From positions 57,006 to 121,005 of the forward strand of contig NZ_JBNAZM010000011.1 of the NCBI RefSeq assembly GCF_051195215.1: a stretch of DNA of 64,000 bases. The letters run 5' to 3'. Made by a program: the position numbers and the translations under genes. Positions 9,457 to 18,107 of this stretch are shown piece by piece (the first letter of the stretch is position 1; each line of letters begins with the position of its first letter). The notes under the pieces are model-generated. The model was not told the origin of the DNA. It made no database searches and was given only the letters and a program-made list of their open reading frames with translations. Source of the stretch: Arhodomonas sp051195215. GTDB lineage: Bacteria; Pseudomonadota; Gammaproteobacteria; Nitrococcales; Nitrococcaceae.

Positions 9457-10310
9457 ACGCGACGATACCGCCGGTCATTCTCATTGGCATGCACAGATCC
9501 GGCACGAGCCTGGTCACGCGCATGCTCCACGATCTCGGTCTGTTCACCGGCTGGCGCAAGGACATCAATCACGAGCCCTGGTATTTCCTGCGCCTCAACG
9601 ATTGGCTGCTGCACCAGTGTGGCGGTGCCTGGGACAACGCCGAGCCGTTCCGTCACCTGCGAGACAGCGCCATGGCGCGTCGGGTGACGCTCGGGTACCT
9701 GCGTTTCATGCTGCGTGCGCCGCGGCGGGTGCTCTATCTCGGGCCCCGTGAGTTCCTGCGCCACGGTGACGTCTCGGCGCTGCAGCGCCCCTGGGGATGG
9801 AAGGATCCCCGCAACACCTACACGCTGCCGCTGTGGCGCGAGCTCTATCCGCAGGCCCGGGTGATCCACGTCTACCGTCACGGCGTGGACGTGGCTGCGA
9901 GTCTGCAGCGCCGTCAGACCGAAAGCGTCGCCCATGCGGAGCGTCGATTCCATCGGCGCCGCTGGCTCTATGGATTCATCGGCAAGAAGGGCGGGTTCGC
10001 GGAGTCCTGGCGGTGCGCCGATCTCGACGAGGCCCTCTCCCTGTGGCGCGAGTATACCGCGGAGGCCAGGCGTCAGGTCGGCGAATGCGGCGAGCTCGCC
10101 ACCGAGGTGCGCTACGAGACGCTGCTCGAGGACCCGGCGCCCGTGCTGGAGCGGCTGGGCGAGTTCTGCGGCCTGTCACCTTCGGCCGACCAGTTCGAGC
10201 GGGCCGTGGCACGGGTGCGTTCGTCCCGGGCTTTCGCCCATCAACGTGATCCGTCGCTGCGTGAGCTCGCCGAGCGGCGCCGCGATGATCTCCACGCTTT
10301 CGGTTACTGA
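9453..10310 (+). CDS. PAPS-dependent sulfotransferase family protein
   Basis: 285 residues from a GTG start that overlaps the preceding stop (GTGA); an in-frame ATG at 9414 lies inside the previous gene and lacks a ribosome site. The 5'-phosphosulfate-binding loop is ILIGMHRSGTSLVTRML (residues 9-25). The 3'-phosphate-binding strand and helix are in RVIHVYRHGVDVAASLQ, with the conserved Arg and a Ser nearby. Length and motif order fit the Sulfotransfer_1/3 superfamily. Within this operon the simplest reading is sulfation of the exopolysaccharide or its lipid-linked precursor. The acceptor is unknown, and no PAPS-synthesis genes are visible in the window. Confidence 0.82.
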   Translation: MNATIPPVILIGMHRSGTSLVTRMLHDLGLFTGWRKDINHEPWYFLRLNDWLLHQCGGAWDNAEPFRHLRDSAMARRVTLGYLRFMLRAPRRVLYLGPREFLRHGDVSALQRPWGWKDPRNTYTLPLWRELYPQARVIHVYRHGVDVAASLQRRQTESVAHAERRFHRRRWLYGFIGKKGGFAESWRCADLDEALSLWREYTAEARRQVGECGELATEVRYETLLEDPAPVLERLGEFCGLSPSADQFERAVARVRSSRAFAHQRDPSLRELAERRRDDLHAFGY

Positions 10311-10322
10311 AGAGGAATGTGC

Positions 10323-11546
10323 ATGTCGCAGATACGTCTGGGTGCGACCGCCGCGGCGTTGTGCGTGGTCGCGTTCGCCGTACACGCGCAACCGCCGGCT
10401 CTGGCGCCACTGCCCGAAGGCGAGACGCTGGGGCCGTATGTCTATGCCGGCAGCCGCTACGACAGCAACCCGTTCCGCGTCTCCGGCGACGACGAGGCCG
10501 AGGAACGACTCGACACGGGTGATTTCGACGATCTCATCCATCGCGCCGGCGCCGGTGTACGCATGAACTGGCCCATCAGCCTGCAGACGCTGCGGCTGGA
10601 TGCATGGCTCGAGCGCAACCGCTACCAGCGCTTCGACGAGCTCGATCACACCGCCGGCGATGCCGAGTTGGCGTGGGACTGGGAGATCGGCCGGCGCTTC
10701 GGCGGCACCATCGAGACCGGCTACGCCCGCGAGCTCACGCGCTTCGAAGAGAACCAGTCGGTCGAGCGCGATATCAAGACGACCCGGCGCTACAGCGCCG
10801 ACGGCGGTTATCGTTTCCTGCCGGACTGGGAGGTGCGCGCCGGGGTGGCCGAGCAGCGCCAGGGACATGACCGGCGGGAGACACTCGACCGTCATGAGCG
10901 CAGTCGTTTCGCCGAACTTGCCTACGAATCCCCCACGGGCTCGCGCGTGGGTCTGCGCGCCGAGCGCACGGACGCTGACCTGGAATCCACGCGCGAGGGT
11001 GGCGATGGTGCGGTGATCGACAATGATTACGCGCAGGATGACTACAGCGTGGTGCTGGGCTGGGCGGTCACCGCGCAGAGCCGCCTGACCGGCCGGGCCG
11101 GTTATACACGCCGGGAATTCGACGAGGCACGTGGCCGGGACTTCTCCGGCACCACCGCGCGGCTGACCTATGACTGGCAGCCGACGGTGAAGCTGGGGTT
11201 GCGTCTGTCGGGCTGGCGCGAGCTACAGGCCCGCGACGACGACGCGGTCAGCTATGTTCTCGCGCGCGGTGTCGGCCTGGAGCCCACCTGGCAGGCGACC
11301 CCGGATGTCACCCTGCGCGGCAGCCTCGCCTGGCAGCGCAGCGAGTTCCAGGCGGATGACGAGGCGGGTGTCGGCAACGCCGGCCGCGATGACACCACGC
11401 GCACCGTCGGCGTGGGCGTCGACTACCGGGCGCTGCGAAACCTGCGCGTGAGTCTGGGCATCGAGCGGGAGGTGCGCAATTCCAACCGGGCTGTCAGTGA
11501 CTACGACTATGAGCAAGTTTCGGCGGGAGTGAGCTATGCGTTCTAG
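10323..11546 (+). CDS. Outer-membrane beta-barrel protein of the exopolysaccharide cluster
   Basis: 407 residues. ATG at 10323 is preferred over 10317, because AGAGG at 10311-10315 then lies at a normal spacing of 7. A signal peptide ends near AVHAQ. The rest alternates polar and aromatic residues in amphipathic strands separated by acidic turns (for example SRLTGRAGYTRREFDEARG), and the protein ends in YEQVSAGVSYAF; the terminal Phe is the classic recognition signal for outer-membrane assembly. It resembles the putative beta-barrel porin-2 type proteins often encoded beside Wza/GumB-like genes. Likely role: outer-membrane passage or anchoring of the polymer. There is no enzymatic motif. Confidence 0.75.
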   Translation: MSQIRLGATAAALCVVAFAVHAQPPALAPLPEGETLGPYVYAGSRYDSNPFRVSGDDEAEERLDTGDFDDLIHRAGAGVRMNWPISLQTLRLDAWLERNRYQRFDELDHTAGDAELAWDWEIGRRFGGTIETGYARELTRFEENQSVERDIKTTRRYSADGGYRFLPDWEVRAGVAEQRQGHDRRETLDRHERSRFAELAYESPTGSRVGLRAERTDADLESTREGGDGAVIDNDYAQDDYSVVLGWAVTAQSRLTGRAGYTRREFDEARGRDFSGTTARLTYDWQPTVKLGLRLSGWRELQARDDDAVSYVLARGVGLEPTWQATPDVTLRGSLAWQRSEFQADDEAGVGNAGRDDTTRTVGVGVDYRALRNLRVSLGIEREVRNSNRAVSDYDYEQVSAGVSYAF

Positions 11547-12336
11547 AATCCTTTGCATGATCGTTGCCGTGGTGACCGCCACGGTTGCGTTCCCGGGGTT
11601 CGCTTCAGCGCAGGAAACGCCCGAGGCCGGTGAGAGCTACGCGCTGGGGCCCGGCGACCGGGTTTCGATCACCGTGGCCGGGAGTCCGGAATACGATGTC
11701 AGTGCCCGGGTACGCGATGACGGCACCATCGGGGTGTCGTATCTCGGTGCCGTGACGCTCGGCGGCCTCACGGTGCGCGAGGCCGAACGCCGGATCGCCC
11801 GCGGCCTGCTCGAGCGCGGTTTGCTCCGCGATCCGCAGGTCGCGGTGCATATCGAGGAGTTCGTCAGCCGCCAGGTGACCGTCATGGGACAGGTGAAAAA
11901 GCCCGGGCGCTATGGGCTGGCGGGGCCGTCGACACTGCTCGACCTGATCGCCCGTGCCGGTGGCGTGAGCGCGGAGGGTGCGGACTACGTCGTGCTGGTG
12001 CGCGAGGGTGAGCGCCGCCGGCTGGACCTGGACGGGCTCACCGCCGGCGTACGCAATCCCGTTACCGTCCGCGCCGGCGACGTGGTCACCGTGCCGCGCA
12101 TGGACGTCTTCTATATCGAAGGGGCGGTGAACCGCTCGGGCCGGTACCGTCTGGAGGAGGGGATGACCGTGATGCAGGCCATCGCCGTCGGGGGCGGCCT
12201 CACGCCGCGGGGCAGTTACGCTCGCGTCGAGATTCAGCGCCGCGGTGAAGATGGCGAGACGCAGGTTCTCGATGCCGAGCGGGATACCACCCTTCGTCCG
12301 AATGACCTCATCCACGTGAAGGAACGCATATTCTGA
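11536..12336 (+). CDS. Polysaccharide export protein (Wza/GumB-like, SLBB domains)
   Basis: 266 residues. Signal peptide to about FASAQ, without a lipobox Cys. The poly-export domain starts at YALGPGDRVSITVAGSPEY and runs through GVSYLGAVTLGGLTVREAE; two SLBB-like segments follow, the first at VTVMGQVKKPGRYGL and the second at FYIEGAVNRSGRYRLEEG. It is shorter than E. coli Wza (about 380 aa) and lacks the long C-terminal amphipathic helix, so it resembles the GumB type that needs a separate outer-membrane partner; the barrel encoded immediately upstream (10-base overlap) is a good candidate. It forms the periplasmic to outer-membrane conduit with the chain-length kinase. Confidence 0.88.
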   Translation: MRSRILCMIVAVVTATVAFPGFASAQETPEAGESYALGPGDRVSITVAGSPEYDVSARVRDDGTIGVSYLGAVTLGGLTVREAERRIARGLLERGLLRDPQVAVHIEEFVSRQVTVMGQVKKPGRYGLAGPSTLLDLIARAGGVSAEGADYVVLVREGERRRLDLDGLTAGVRNPVTVRAGDVVTVPRMDVFYIEGAVNRSGRYRLEEGMTVMQAIAVGGGLTPRGSYARVEIQRRGEDGETQVLDAERDTTLRPNDLIHVKERIF

Positions 12337-12413
12337 TGCGCCGTCGACCAGGGGCGTGGCCGCCGGCCGCGCTCGTCGCGGCACGAACCACCACCAAGGA
12401 GCTGTGAGCGCGA

Positions 12414-13781
12414 ATGAGCGAATACCTGGAGTGCTTCAAGGCCTACGACATCCGCGGACGTGTGCCCGACCAGCTCGACGAGGACCTTGCCTACCGCATA
12501 GGACGGGCGTACGCGACAGCCCTGGAGCCCGCTGACGTCGCGGTCGGCCACGACATTCGCCTGACCAGCCCGCAGATCAGTGACGCCCTCGCCCGCGGGC
12601 TGCAGGACGGCGGCGTCAACGTCCATGACATCGGGCTGTGCGGCACGGAGGAAGTGTACTTCGCCACCTTCCATTATCGCTTGGACGGCGGAATCATGGT
12701 GACCGCGAGCCACAATCCGCGGGATTACAATGGCATGAAGCTCGTACGTGCCGAGGCACGCCCGATCAGCGGTGATTCCGGGCTCGACGAGATCGAGCGG
12801 CTCGCCGCCGGCGAGCCCCAACCGCCGGTGGAACGTCGCGGCACCCGTCAGGACCTCGATCACCGCGACGCCTACGTCGAACACCTGCTCGGCTACCTGG
12901 CCGACGAGGCGCTGATGCCGCTGCGTATCGTGGTCAACGCGGGCAACGGGGGGGCGGGGGTCGTGATCGACGCCCTCGAGCCGCACCTACCGTTTCGCTT
13001 CGAGCGGCTGCACCACGACCCCGACGGGACGTTTCCCAACGGCGTGCCCAACCCGCTGCTCGAGGAGAACCGGGCGGTGACTGCCGAGCGGGTGCGCGCC
13101 AGCGGCGCCGACTTCGGCGTCGCGTGGGACGGCGACTTCGACCGCTGCTTCTTCTTCGACGAGCAGGGCCGGTTCATCGAGGGTTACTACATCGTGGGCC
13201 TGCTCGCCGAGGCATTCCTGCGCAAGCACGGCGGCGAGCGCATCGTCCATGATCCGCGCCTGACCTGGAACACCATCGATCTCTGCCGCGAGTTCGGCGG
13301 TGTGGCCATCGAGAGCAAGACCGGCCATGCCTTCATCAAGGAGCGCATGCGCCGCGAGGATGCGCTCTACGGTGGGGAAATGAGCGCTCACCACTACTTC
13401 AGAGGCTTCTCCTACTGTGACAGCGGCATGATTCCCTGGCTGCTGGTCGCCGAGCTCATCGGCCGCACCGGCAAGCCGCTGTCGCAGCTCGTCGACGAGC
13501 GGATTGACCGTTTCCCGGCGAGCGGGGAGATCAACCGTCGCCTAGCGGACCCGGCCACCGTGATCGCGGCCATCGAGCGCGACTACGGCGTGGACGCGGT
13601 GCGCGTCGACCATACCGACGGGGTGAGCATCGAGCTCTCCGATTGGCGTTTCAATCTGCGCATGTCCAACACCGAGCCGGTGGTCCGGCTCAATGTCGAG
13701 TCCCGCGGCGATCGCACCCTCATGGAGGAGAAGACCGCCGAGCTGTTAGGGCGGCTCGATGCATTTCCGGCGGCTGAGTAA
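12414..13781 (+). CDS. manB: Phosphomannomutase (CpsG/ManB type)
   Basis: 455 residues, essentially the length of E. coli CpsG. The catalytic phosphoserine loop is VTASHNPRDYNGMKL (Ser99), the Mg-binding loop is WDGDFDRCFFF, the sugar-binding loop is GGEMSAHHYF followed by CDSGMIPWLLV, and the phosphate-binding loop is RMSNTEPVVRLN. It interconverts mannose-6-phosphate and mannose-1-phosphate, feeding manC just downstream. AAGGAG sits somewhat far from the ATG. Phosphoglucomutase side activity is common in this superfamily, but CpsG-like spacing of the motifs favours mannose. Confidence 0.93.
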   Translation: MSEYLECFKAYDIRGRVPDQLDEDLAYRIGRAYATALEPADVAVGHDIRLTSPQISDALARGLQDGGVNVHDIGLCGTEEVYFATFHYRLDGGIMVTASHNPRDYNGMKLVRAEARPISGDSGLDEIERLAAGEPQPPVERRGTRQDLDHRDAYVEHLLGYLADEALMPLRIVVNAGNGGAGVVIDALEPHLPFRFERLHHDPDGTFPNGVPNPLLEENRAVTAERVRASGADFGVAWDGDFDRCFFFDEQGRFIEGYYIVGLLAEAFLRKHGGERIVHDPRLTWNTIDLCREFGGVAIESKTGHAFIKERMRREDALYGGEMSAHHYFRGFSYCDSGMIPWLLVAELIGRTGKPLSQLVDERIDRFPASGEINRRLADPATVIAAIERDYGVDAVRVDHTDGVSIELSDWRFNLRMSNTEPVVRLNVESRGDRTLMEEKTAELLGRLDAFPAAE

Positions 13782-13792
13782 GGGAGGCAATC

Positions 13793-15247
13793 ATGCTGCA
13801 TCCAGTGATTCTGTGTGGCGGGTCGGGCACGCGGCTGTGGCCCTTGTCCCGCAGCCGGTACCCCAAGCAGTTCCTGCCCCTGGAAGGGGACAACACCATG
13901 CTCCAGGCATCGGTGCTGCGCGCGGCGGGGCTGCCTGACAGCGACGGCGTCATCGCCGTGGCCAACCAGGAGCACCGCTTTCTGGTCGCCCAGCAGCTGC
14001 GCGAGGCCGGCGTCGACTCCTTCGATCTGGTGCTCGAGCCGGTGGGCCGGAACACGGCGCCTGCGGTCGCCGTCGCCGCGATCCGCGCACTCGCCAAGGA
14101 CCCCGAGGCCGTGCTGCTGGTGATGCCGTCGGACCACCTGGTGCGCGACGACGCGGCTTTCCGTGCCGCCGTGACCGCCGGCATGCCCGCGGCCTCCGAC
14201 GGTCGGCTGGTGACTTTCGGTATCGTGCCGACGCATCCGGAGACGGGTTACGGGTATATTCGCGCGGCGGATTCGGACGAGCCGGTGCGTGGCGTCGAGC
14301 AGTTCGTCGAGAAACCCGACGAGGCCACCGCCGAAGGCTATCTGGCCTCCGGGCGGTACTATTGGAACAGCGGCATCTTCCTGCTCGGGGCGCGCACGTA
14401 TCTCGAGGAGTTGAAACGCCTGCGGCCGGACATCCTGGAGGCCTGCGAGCACGCGTTCGCCTCCGTGACCGAGGATCTGGATTTCCTGCGCCTGGACGAG
14501 GCGCGTTTCGCCGCCTGTCCGGCGGAGTCCATCGACTACGCGGTCATGGAGCATACCGAGCGCGCGGCGGTGGTGCCACTGGACTGCGGCTGGAGCGATC
14601 TCGGCAGCTGGGCGACGCTGCACGCCGTGGCGGAAGCCGGGGACGGCGGCAATGTCATTCACGGCGACGTCATCGCCGAGGATACACAGGGTTGCTACAT
14701 CCGTTCCGAGGGCCGTCTCGTCGCTACCGTCGGCGTCGAGGATCACGTCATCGTGGAGACGGCGGACGCCGTGCTCGTGGCGCCACGTGAACGCGTGCAG
14801 GACGTCAAGCGTATCGTCGAGCGCCTGAAGGCCGACGGCCGCCAGGAAAGCGATTTCCATCGGCGTGTCTACCGGCCCTGGGGATCTTACGAGGGGGTCG
14901 CCAACGCCGAGCGTTTTCAGGTCAAACGCATTGTCGTCAATCCGGGCCAGCAGCTGTCGCTGCAGATGCATCACCACCGCGCCGAGCACTGGATCGTCGT
15001 GCGGGGCACTGCCCGTGTGCTGCGGGGTGACGAGACGTTCCTGCTCACCGAGGATCAGTCCACGTATATTCCGCTCGGTGTGCGCCACCGTCTCGAGAAC
15101 CCCGGCGTGATTCCGCTCGAGGTGATCGAGGTTCAGTCCGGTAGCTATCTGGGCGAGGACGACATCGTGCGTTTCGGCGACGTCTACGGCCGAGCCCCCG
15201 CGATGGCGGCGTCGACCGAGGATGCCGGCAGCGACGCCTCCGCCTGA
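13793..15247 (+). CDS. manC: Mannose-1-phosphate guanylyltransferase / mannose-6-phosphate isomerase
   Basis: 484 residues, bifunctional type II. The N-terminal nucleotidyltransferase opens with the pyrophosphorylase signature CGGSGTRLWPLSRSRYPKQF; FVEKPDEATA is the second conserved block. The C-terminal cupin isomerase has QLSLQMHHHRAEHWIVVRG, whose His residues bind the metal, and ends in a short acidic/alanine tail. It makes GDP-mannose, the donor for mannose or, after conversion, fucose or colitose-type sugars. It lies 11 bases after manB behind a GGAGG site. The operon stops here at a strong hairpin. Confidence 0.94.
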   Translation: MLHPVILCGGSGTRLWPLSRSRYPKQFLPLEGDNTMLQASVLRAAGLPDSDGVIAVANQEHRFLVAQQLREAGVDSFDLVLEPVGRNTAPAVAVAAIRALAKDPEAVLLVMPSDHLVRDDAAFRAAVTAGMPAASDGRLVTFGIVPTHPETGYGYIRAADSDEPVRGVEQFVEKPDEATAEGYLASGRYYWNSGIFLLGARTYLEELKRLRPDILEACEHAFASVTEDLDFLRLDEARFAACPAESIDYAVMEHTERAAVVPLDCGWSDLGSWATLHAVAEAGDGGNVIHGDVIAEDTQGCYIRSEGRLVATVGVEDHVIVETADAVLVAPRERVQDVKRIVERLKADGRQESDFHRRVYRPWGSYEGVANAERFQVKRIVVNPGQQLSLQMHHHRAEHWIVVRGTARVLRGDETFLLTEDQSTYIPLGVRHRLENPGVIPLEVIEVQSGSYLGEDDIVRFGDVYGRAPAMAASTEDAGSDASA

Positions 15248-15253
15248 GCTCAT

Positions 15254-15281
15254 CTGAGCGGGGGCGTGGGCCCCCGCTCAG
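15254..15281. terminator. Hairpin terminator between convergent manC and membrane-protein gene
   Basis: A perfect 12-bp inverted repeat, CTGAGCGGGGGC / GCCCCCGCTCAG, with a 4-base GTGG loop. It begins 6 bases after the manC stop. The stop codon of the convergent minus-strand gene lies inside its right arm. No clear T tract follows on either strand, so whether it is intrinsic or only stabilises 3' ends is uncertain. Confidence 0.6.
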
Positions 15282-15961
15282 GTTCCGGCCGTTACCGACT
15301 CCGGTACCCGCGTGTCCACGGGCATCGCCTGCTTCAACCGCGCACTCGCCGTGCGGATGAGATACCCCGCCCAACTGACGATGCCCATGAGCTTGCTGCC
15401 GTCCTCCAGCAGGAAGGCGCCCGGCGGTGTCACCCACTGCTGAAGCATATCGAAGCCGAGGGAGGCGGCGAAAAACGCGAGCGCCAGGCCGAGCAGCGGG
15501 TAGTCGCTGGCGCGGATGTCCCGATGGAACAGGGTGATAAAGGCGCCGATCATTGCGGCATAGCCGGCGTACACGGCCTCCTCGGAGACCCCGAGCCCCT
15601 TGGGCAGGACGATGTCGTGGAGCAGGAAGAGGTCGTCGAGGAGCAGCACTAGTGTCATCGTTCCCGCGGCGAGAAGGAATATGGGAGTGCGCCGCGCGCC
15701 GTGTCGGCGGGCGAGGAGGGCCGCGAACAGGCAGATCGCCGTGCTTGCGCACCACAGCAGGATACCGATATTCGACACCGCCCCCGCGAACGGGCTGACG
15801 CCGAGCACTTGCGCCGGATCGCGGGTCAGGTTCGCCATGGGCACCGCGTAGCCGATGCGCAGGGCGACAACGACGATCAGCAGCGCCAGGACCGGCGCGT
15901 AAAGGAGGATGAGGGTCGGCGTGAGGGTGCGCAAATGCTGGCGCAAGCCGATAGAGGGCAT
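15278..15961 (-). CDS. Hypothetical polytopic membrane protein
   Basis: 227 residues from the ATG at 15961; the 29 upstream residues of the longer frame are basic and look non-coding. About six or seven hydrophobic helices are visible, starting with LTPTLILLYAPVLALLIVVV. Acidic/His residues lie at membrane edges in LLLDDLFLLHDIVLP and later GFDMLQQW. I do not recognise a family. The pattern of charged residues within loops near helices 3-4 would suit a small integral-membrane enzyme or sensor, but there is no signature. It is isolated: convergent to manC and separated from the downstream lpd gene by a hairpin. Confidence 0.6.
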   Translation of the reverse strand: MPSIGLRQHLRTLTPTLILLYAPVLALLIVVVALRIGYAVPMANLTRDPAQVLGVSPFAGAVSNIGILLWCASTAICLFAALLARRHGARRTPIFLLAAGTMTLVLLLDDLFLLHDIVLPKGLGVSEEAVYAGYAAMIGAFITLFHRDIRASDYPLLGLALAFFAASLGFDMLQQWVTPPGAFLLEDGSKLMGIVSWAGYLIRTASARLKQAMPVDTRVPESVTAGT

Positions 15962-16048
15962 AGCGGTGGCGCTCCGTGGGTCTTGCACCGCCCCCAGCGC
16001 CCGCTCGCGGCGAGCGCCGCCCCACCGGCGCGTTCGCTGAACTGACAC

Positions 16049-16077
16049 GACGGTCGGGGCTCATAGCCCCGACCGTC
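16049..16077. terminator. Strong hairpin downstream of the pyruvate dehydrogenase operon
   Basis: A perfect 13-bp inverted repeat, GACGGTCGGGGCT / AGCCCCGACCGTC, with a 3-base loop, located just past the lpd stop on the minus strand. No run of T follows on that strand, so it may act as an mRNA 3'-end stabiliser or Rho-assisted terminator. It separates aceEF-lpd from the membrane-protein gene. Confidence 0.5.
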
Positions 16078-16093
16078 ACGCGTGTGTCACATT

Positions 16094-17887
16094 CTAGCGC
16101 TTTTTCTTCTTCGGAATGTAGAGGTCGGTGAGGGTGCCCGCGGCAGCCTCGGCAGCCATGCCCACCGTCTCCGAGAGCGTCGGGTGCGGGTGGATGGTCA
16201 GGCCGATGTCGTGCATGTCCGCGCCCATCTCGATGGCGAGTGTCACCTCGGCGATGAGATCGCCGGCGTTGGGGCCGACGATGCCGCCGCCGAGCACCCG
16301 CTCGGTCTCGGCGTCGAAGATGAGCTTGGTGATGCCCTCCTCGCGTCCGAGGGAGAGGGAGCGACCGTTGGCCGCCCAGGGGAAGGAGGCCACCTCCACC
16401 TCGACGCCCTGGGCCTTGGCTTCCTCCTGGGTGAGGCCGACCCAGGCCACCTCCGGGTCGGTATAGGCCACCGAGGGAATCACGCGGGCATCGAAGGCGC
16501 TCTTCTCGCCGGCGGCGCATTCGGCGGCGACGTGAGCCTCGTGCACGGCCTTGTGGGCGAGCATGGGCTGGCCGACGATGTCGCCGATGGCGTAGATGTG
16601 CGGCACGCTGGTGCGCAGGTGCTCATCCACGGCGATGCAGCGCTGCTCGTTCACCTCCACGCCGGTGGCCTCCAGGTTGAGCAGATCGGTGTTCGGCCGC
16701 CGACCCACGGAGACCAGCACGCGGTCGAAGGTGTCCTCCGCCGGTGCCTTGTCGCCCTCGAAGGTGACCTTGACGCTGTCGTCGCCGGGCTCGATGCCGG
16801 TGACCTTCGTATTGAGGAAAATGTTCTCGTAACGCTTGCCGATGCGCTTGTGGAACGGCTTGATGATGTCGCGATCGGCGCCGGCCATCAGCCCGTCGAG
16901 GAGTTCCACGACGGTGATTTTCGAGCCCAGGGCGTCGTAGACGGTCGCCATCTCCAGGCCGATGATGCCGCCCCCGACCACCAGCATCCGCTCGGGAATG
17001 TCCTCCAGTTTGAGCGCGTCGGTGGAGTCCATGATGCGCGGATGGTCGAGATCGAAGCCCGGCGGCGCGGCCGGTCGCGATCCGGCGGCGATGATGCAGT
17101 TGCGGAAGGTCAGCGGACGATTCTCACCGTTGTCATCCACCACTTCGACGCGGTGGTCGTCGACGAACCGTGCCTGCCCGGTCACCACCTCGACCTTGCG
17201 CTGTTTGGCGAGGCCCTTGAGTCCGCCGGTGAGCTTGCCGACGACCTTGTCCTTCCACGCACCCAGTTTCTCCAGATCGATCTTGGGCGTGCCGAATTCG
17301 AGGCCGTTCTCGGCGAAGAATTCCGCCTCGTCGATGATCTTGGCGGCGTGGAGCAGCGCCTTGGAGGGGATGCAGCCCACGTTGAGGCAGACGCCGCCGA
17401 GACTCGGGTAGCGCTCCACCAGGATGGTTTTCAGCCCCAGGTCGGCGGCGCGGAAGGCGGCGGAGTAGCCGCCGGGGCCGGCACCGATGACGAGCATGTC
17501 GCAGTCGGCGTCTTCGGGAGCAGGGCCCGTGTCGGCCCGTGTTGGCCCCTGCGCCGGCGCAGTCTCGCCGCCGGCTGCGGCGGCAGCCGGTTTCTCCGCC
17601 CCCGCTTCGGTCTCTGCTTCGCCGCCCGGCTCATCCCCGGCTTCGCCGCTTACCTCGGCGAGCAGGATGACATCGCCCTCGGCGACCTTCTCGCCCACCT
17701 TGACCTTGAGCTCGGTGACCTTGCCGGCGACCGGCGACGGTACCTCCATGGTCGCTTTGTCGGACTCGAGGGTGATCAGCGACTGCTCGGGCTCGATGGT
17801 GTCGCCGGGCGCGACTAGCACCTCGATGACGTCCACCGCATCGAAGTCGCCGATGTCGGGGACTTTGACTTCCTTCACGTCTGCCAT
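16094..17887 (-). CDS. lpdA: Dihydrolipoyl dehydrogenase (E3) with N-terminal lipoyl domain
   Basis: 597 residues; start at 17887 with AAGGGA upstream. Residues 1-80 are a lipoyl domain with the modification motif ESDKATMEV (Lys44). An Ala/Glu/Pro-rich linker (80-127) follows, then the flavoprotein: FAD-binding VIGAGPGGYSAA, redox-active disulfide Cys167/Cys172 in GGVCLNVGCIPSK, a second nucleotide-binding site in VVGGGIIGLEM, and the C-terminal catalytic HPHPTLSE. The tail is KKKKR. It reoxidises dihydrolipoamide of the PDH complex. Third gene of aceE-aceF-lpd. The lipoyl-E3 fusion is known from Neisseria, Cupriavidus and some gammaproteobacteria. A second E3 without the lipoyl domain lies at 53211. 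Confidence 0.94.
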   Translation of the reverse strand: MADVKEVKVPDIGDFDAVDVIEVLVAPGDTIEPEQSLITLESDKATMEVPSPVAGKVTELKVKVGEKVAEGDVILLAEVSGEAGDEPGGEAETEAGAEKPAAAAAGGETAPAQGPTRADTGPAPEDADCDMLVIGAGPGGYSAAFRAADLGLKTILVERYPSLGGVCLNVGCIPSKALLHAAKIIDEAEFFAENGLEFGTPKIDLEKLGAWKDKVVGKLTGGLKGLAKQRKVEVVTGQARFVDDHRVEVVDDNGENRPLTFRNCIIAAGSRPAAPPGFDLDHPRIMDSTDALKLEDIPERMLVVGGGIIGLEMATVYDALGSKITVVELLDGLMAGADRDIIKPFHKRIGKRYENIFLNTKVTGIEPGDDSVKVTFEGDKAPAEDTFDRVLVSVGRRPNTDLLNLEATGVEVNEQRCIAVDEHLRTSVPHIYAIGDIVGQPMLAHKAVHEAHVAAECAAGEKSAFDARVIPSVAYTDPEVAWVGLTQEEAKAQGVEVEVASFPWAANGRSLSLGREEGITKLIFDAETERVLGGGIVGPNAGDLIAEVTLAIEMGADMHDIGLTIHPHPTLSETVGMAAEAAAGTLTDLYIPKKKKR

Positions 17888-17966
17888 GGATCGCTTTCCC
17901 TTGTTGGGTGGGTGGATCGGTGTGACCGACCCACCGAGGTTCGGAGTCATTCCTGCTGCGGTTGCC

Positions 17967-18080
17967 GGGTGGCAGGGGGCGGGCTGATCTCGGCGGACCG
18001 CAGGTCGCCTGGACGGTGACCTACGAGCCTACAGGGACATATTCACGGCGTGTCTGCCGAGACCGCCCCCCCTGCCACCC
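17967..18080. repeat. Palindromic insertion-like sequence between aceF and lpd
   Basis: The 220-base aceF-lpd spacer contains a long imperfect inverted repeat. The left arm starts GGGTGGCAGGGGGCGG and includes CTGATCTCGGCGGA; the right arm, read in reverse complement, starts GGGTGGCAGGGGGGG and includes CGGTCTCGGCAGA. The arms flank about 55 bases. It could be a small mobile palindromic element or an RNA structure that sets the relative dose of E2 and E3. It is not obviously the same family as the two-hairpin elements elsewhere in the window. Confidence 0.5.
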
Positions 18081-18107
18081 AGCGCCACAGTGGCTATAGA
18101 TACCCGG

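Noticed and set aside
1..15247. Prophage or genomic island boundary in the polysaccharide cluster
   Set aside because: No integrase, tRNA or repeat edge is seen, and base composition looks like the rest of the window.
16082..17818. 578-codon plus-strand frame opposite lpd
   Set aside because: Antisense shadow of a clear lipoyl-E3 gene; its sequence shows no domain and mirrors the GC-rich codons.
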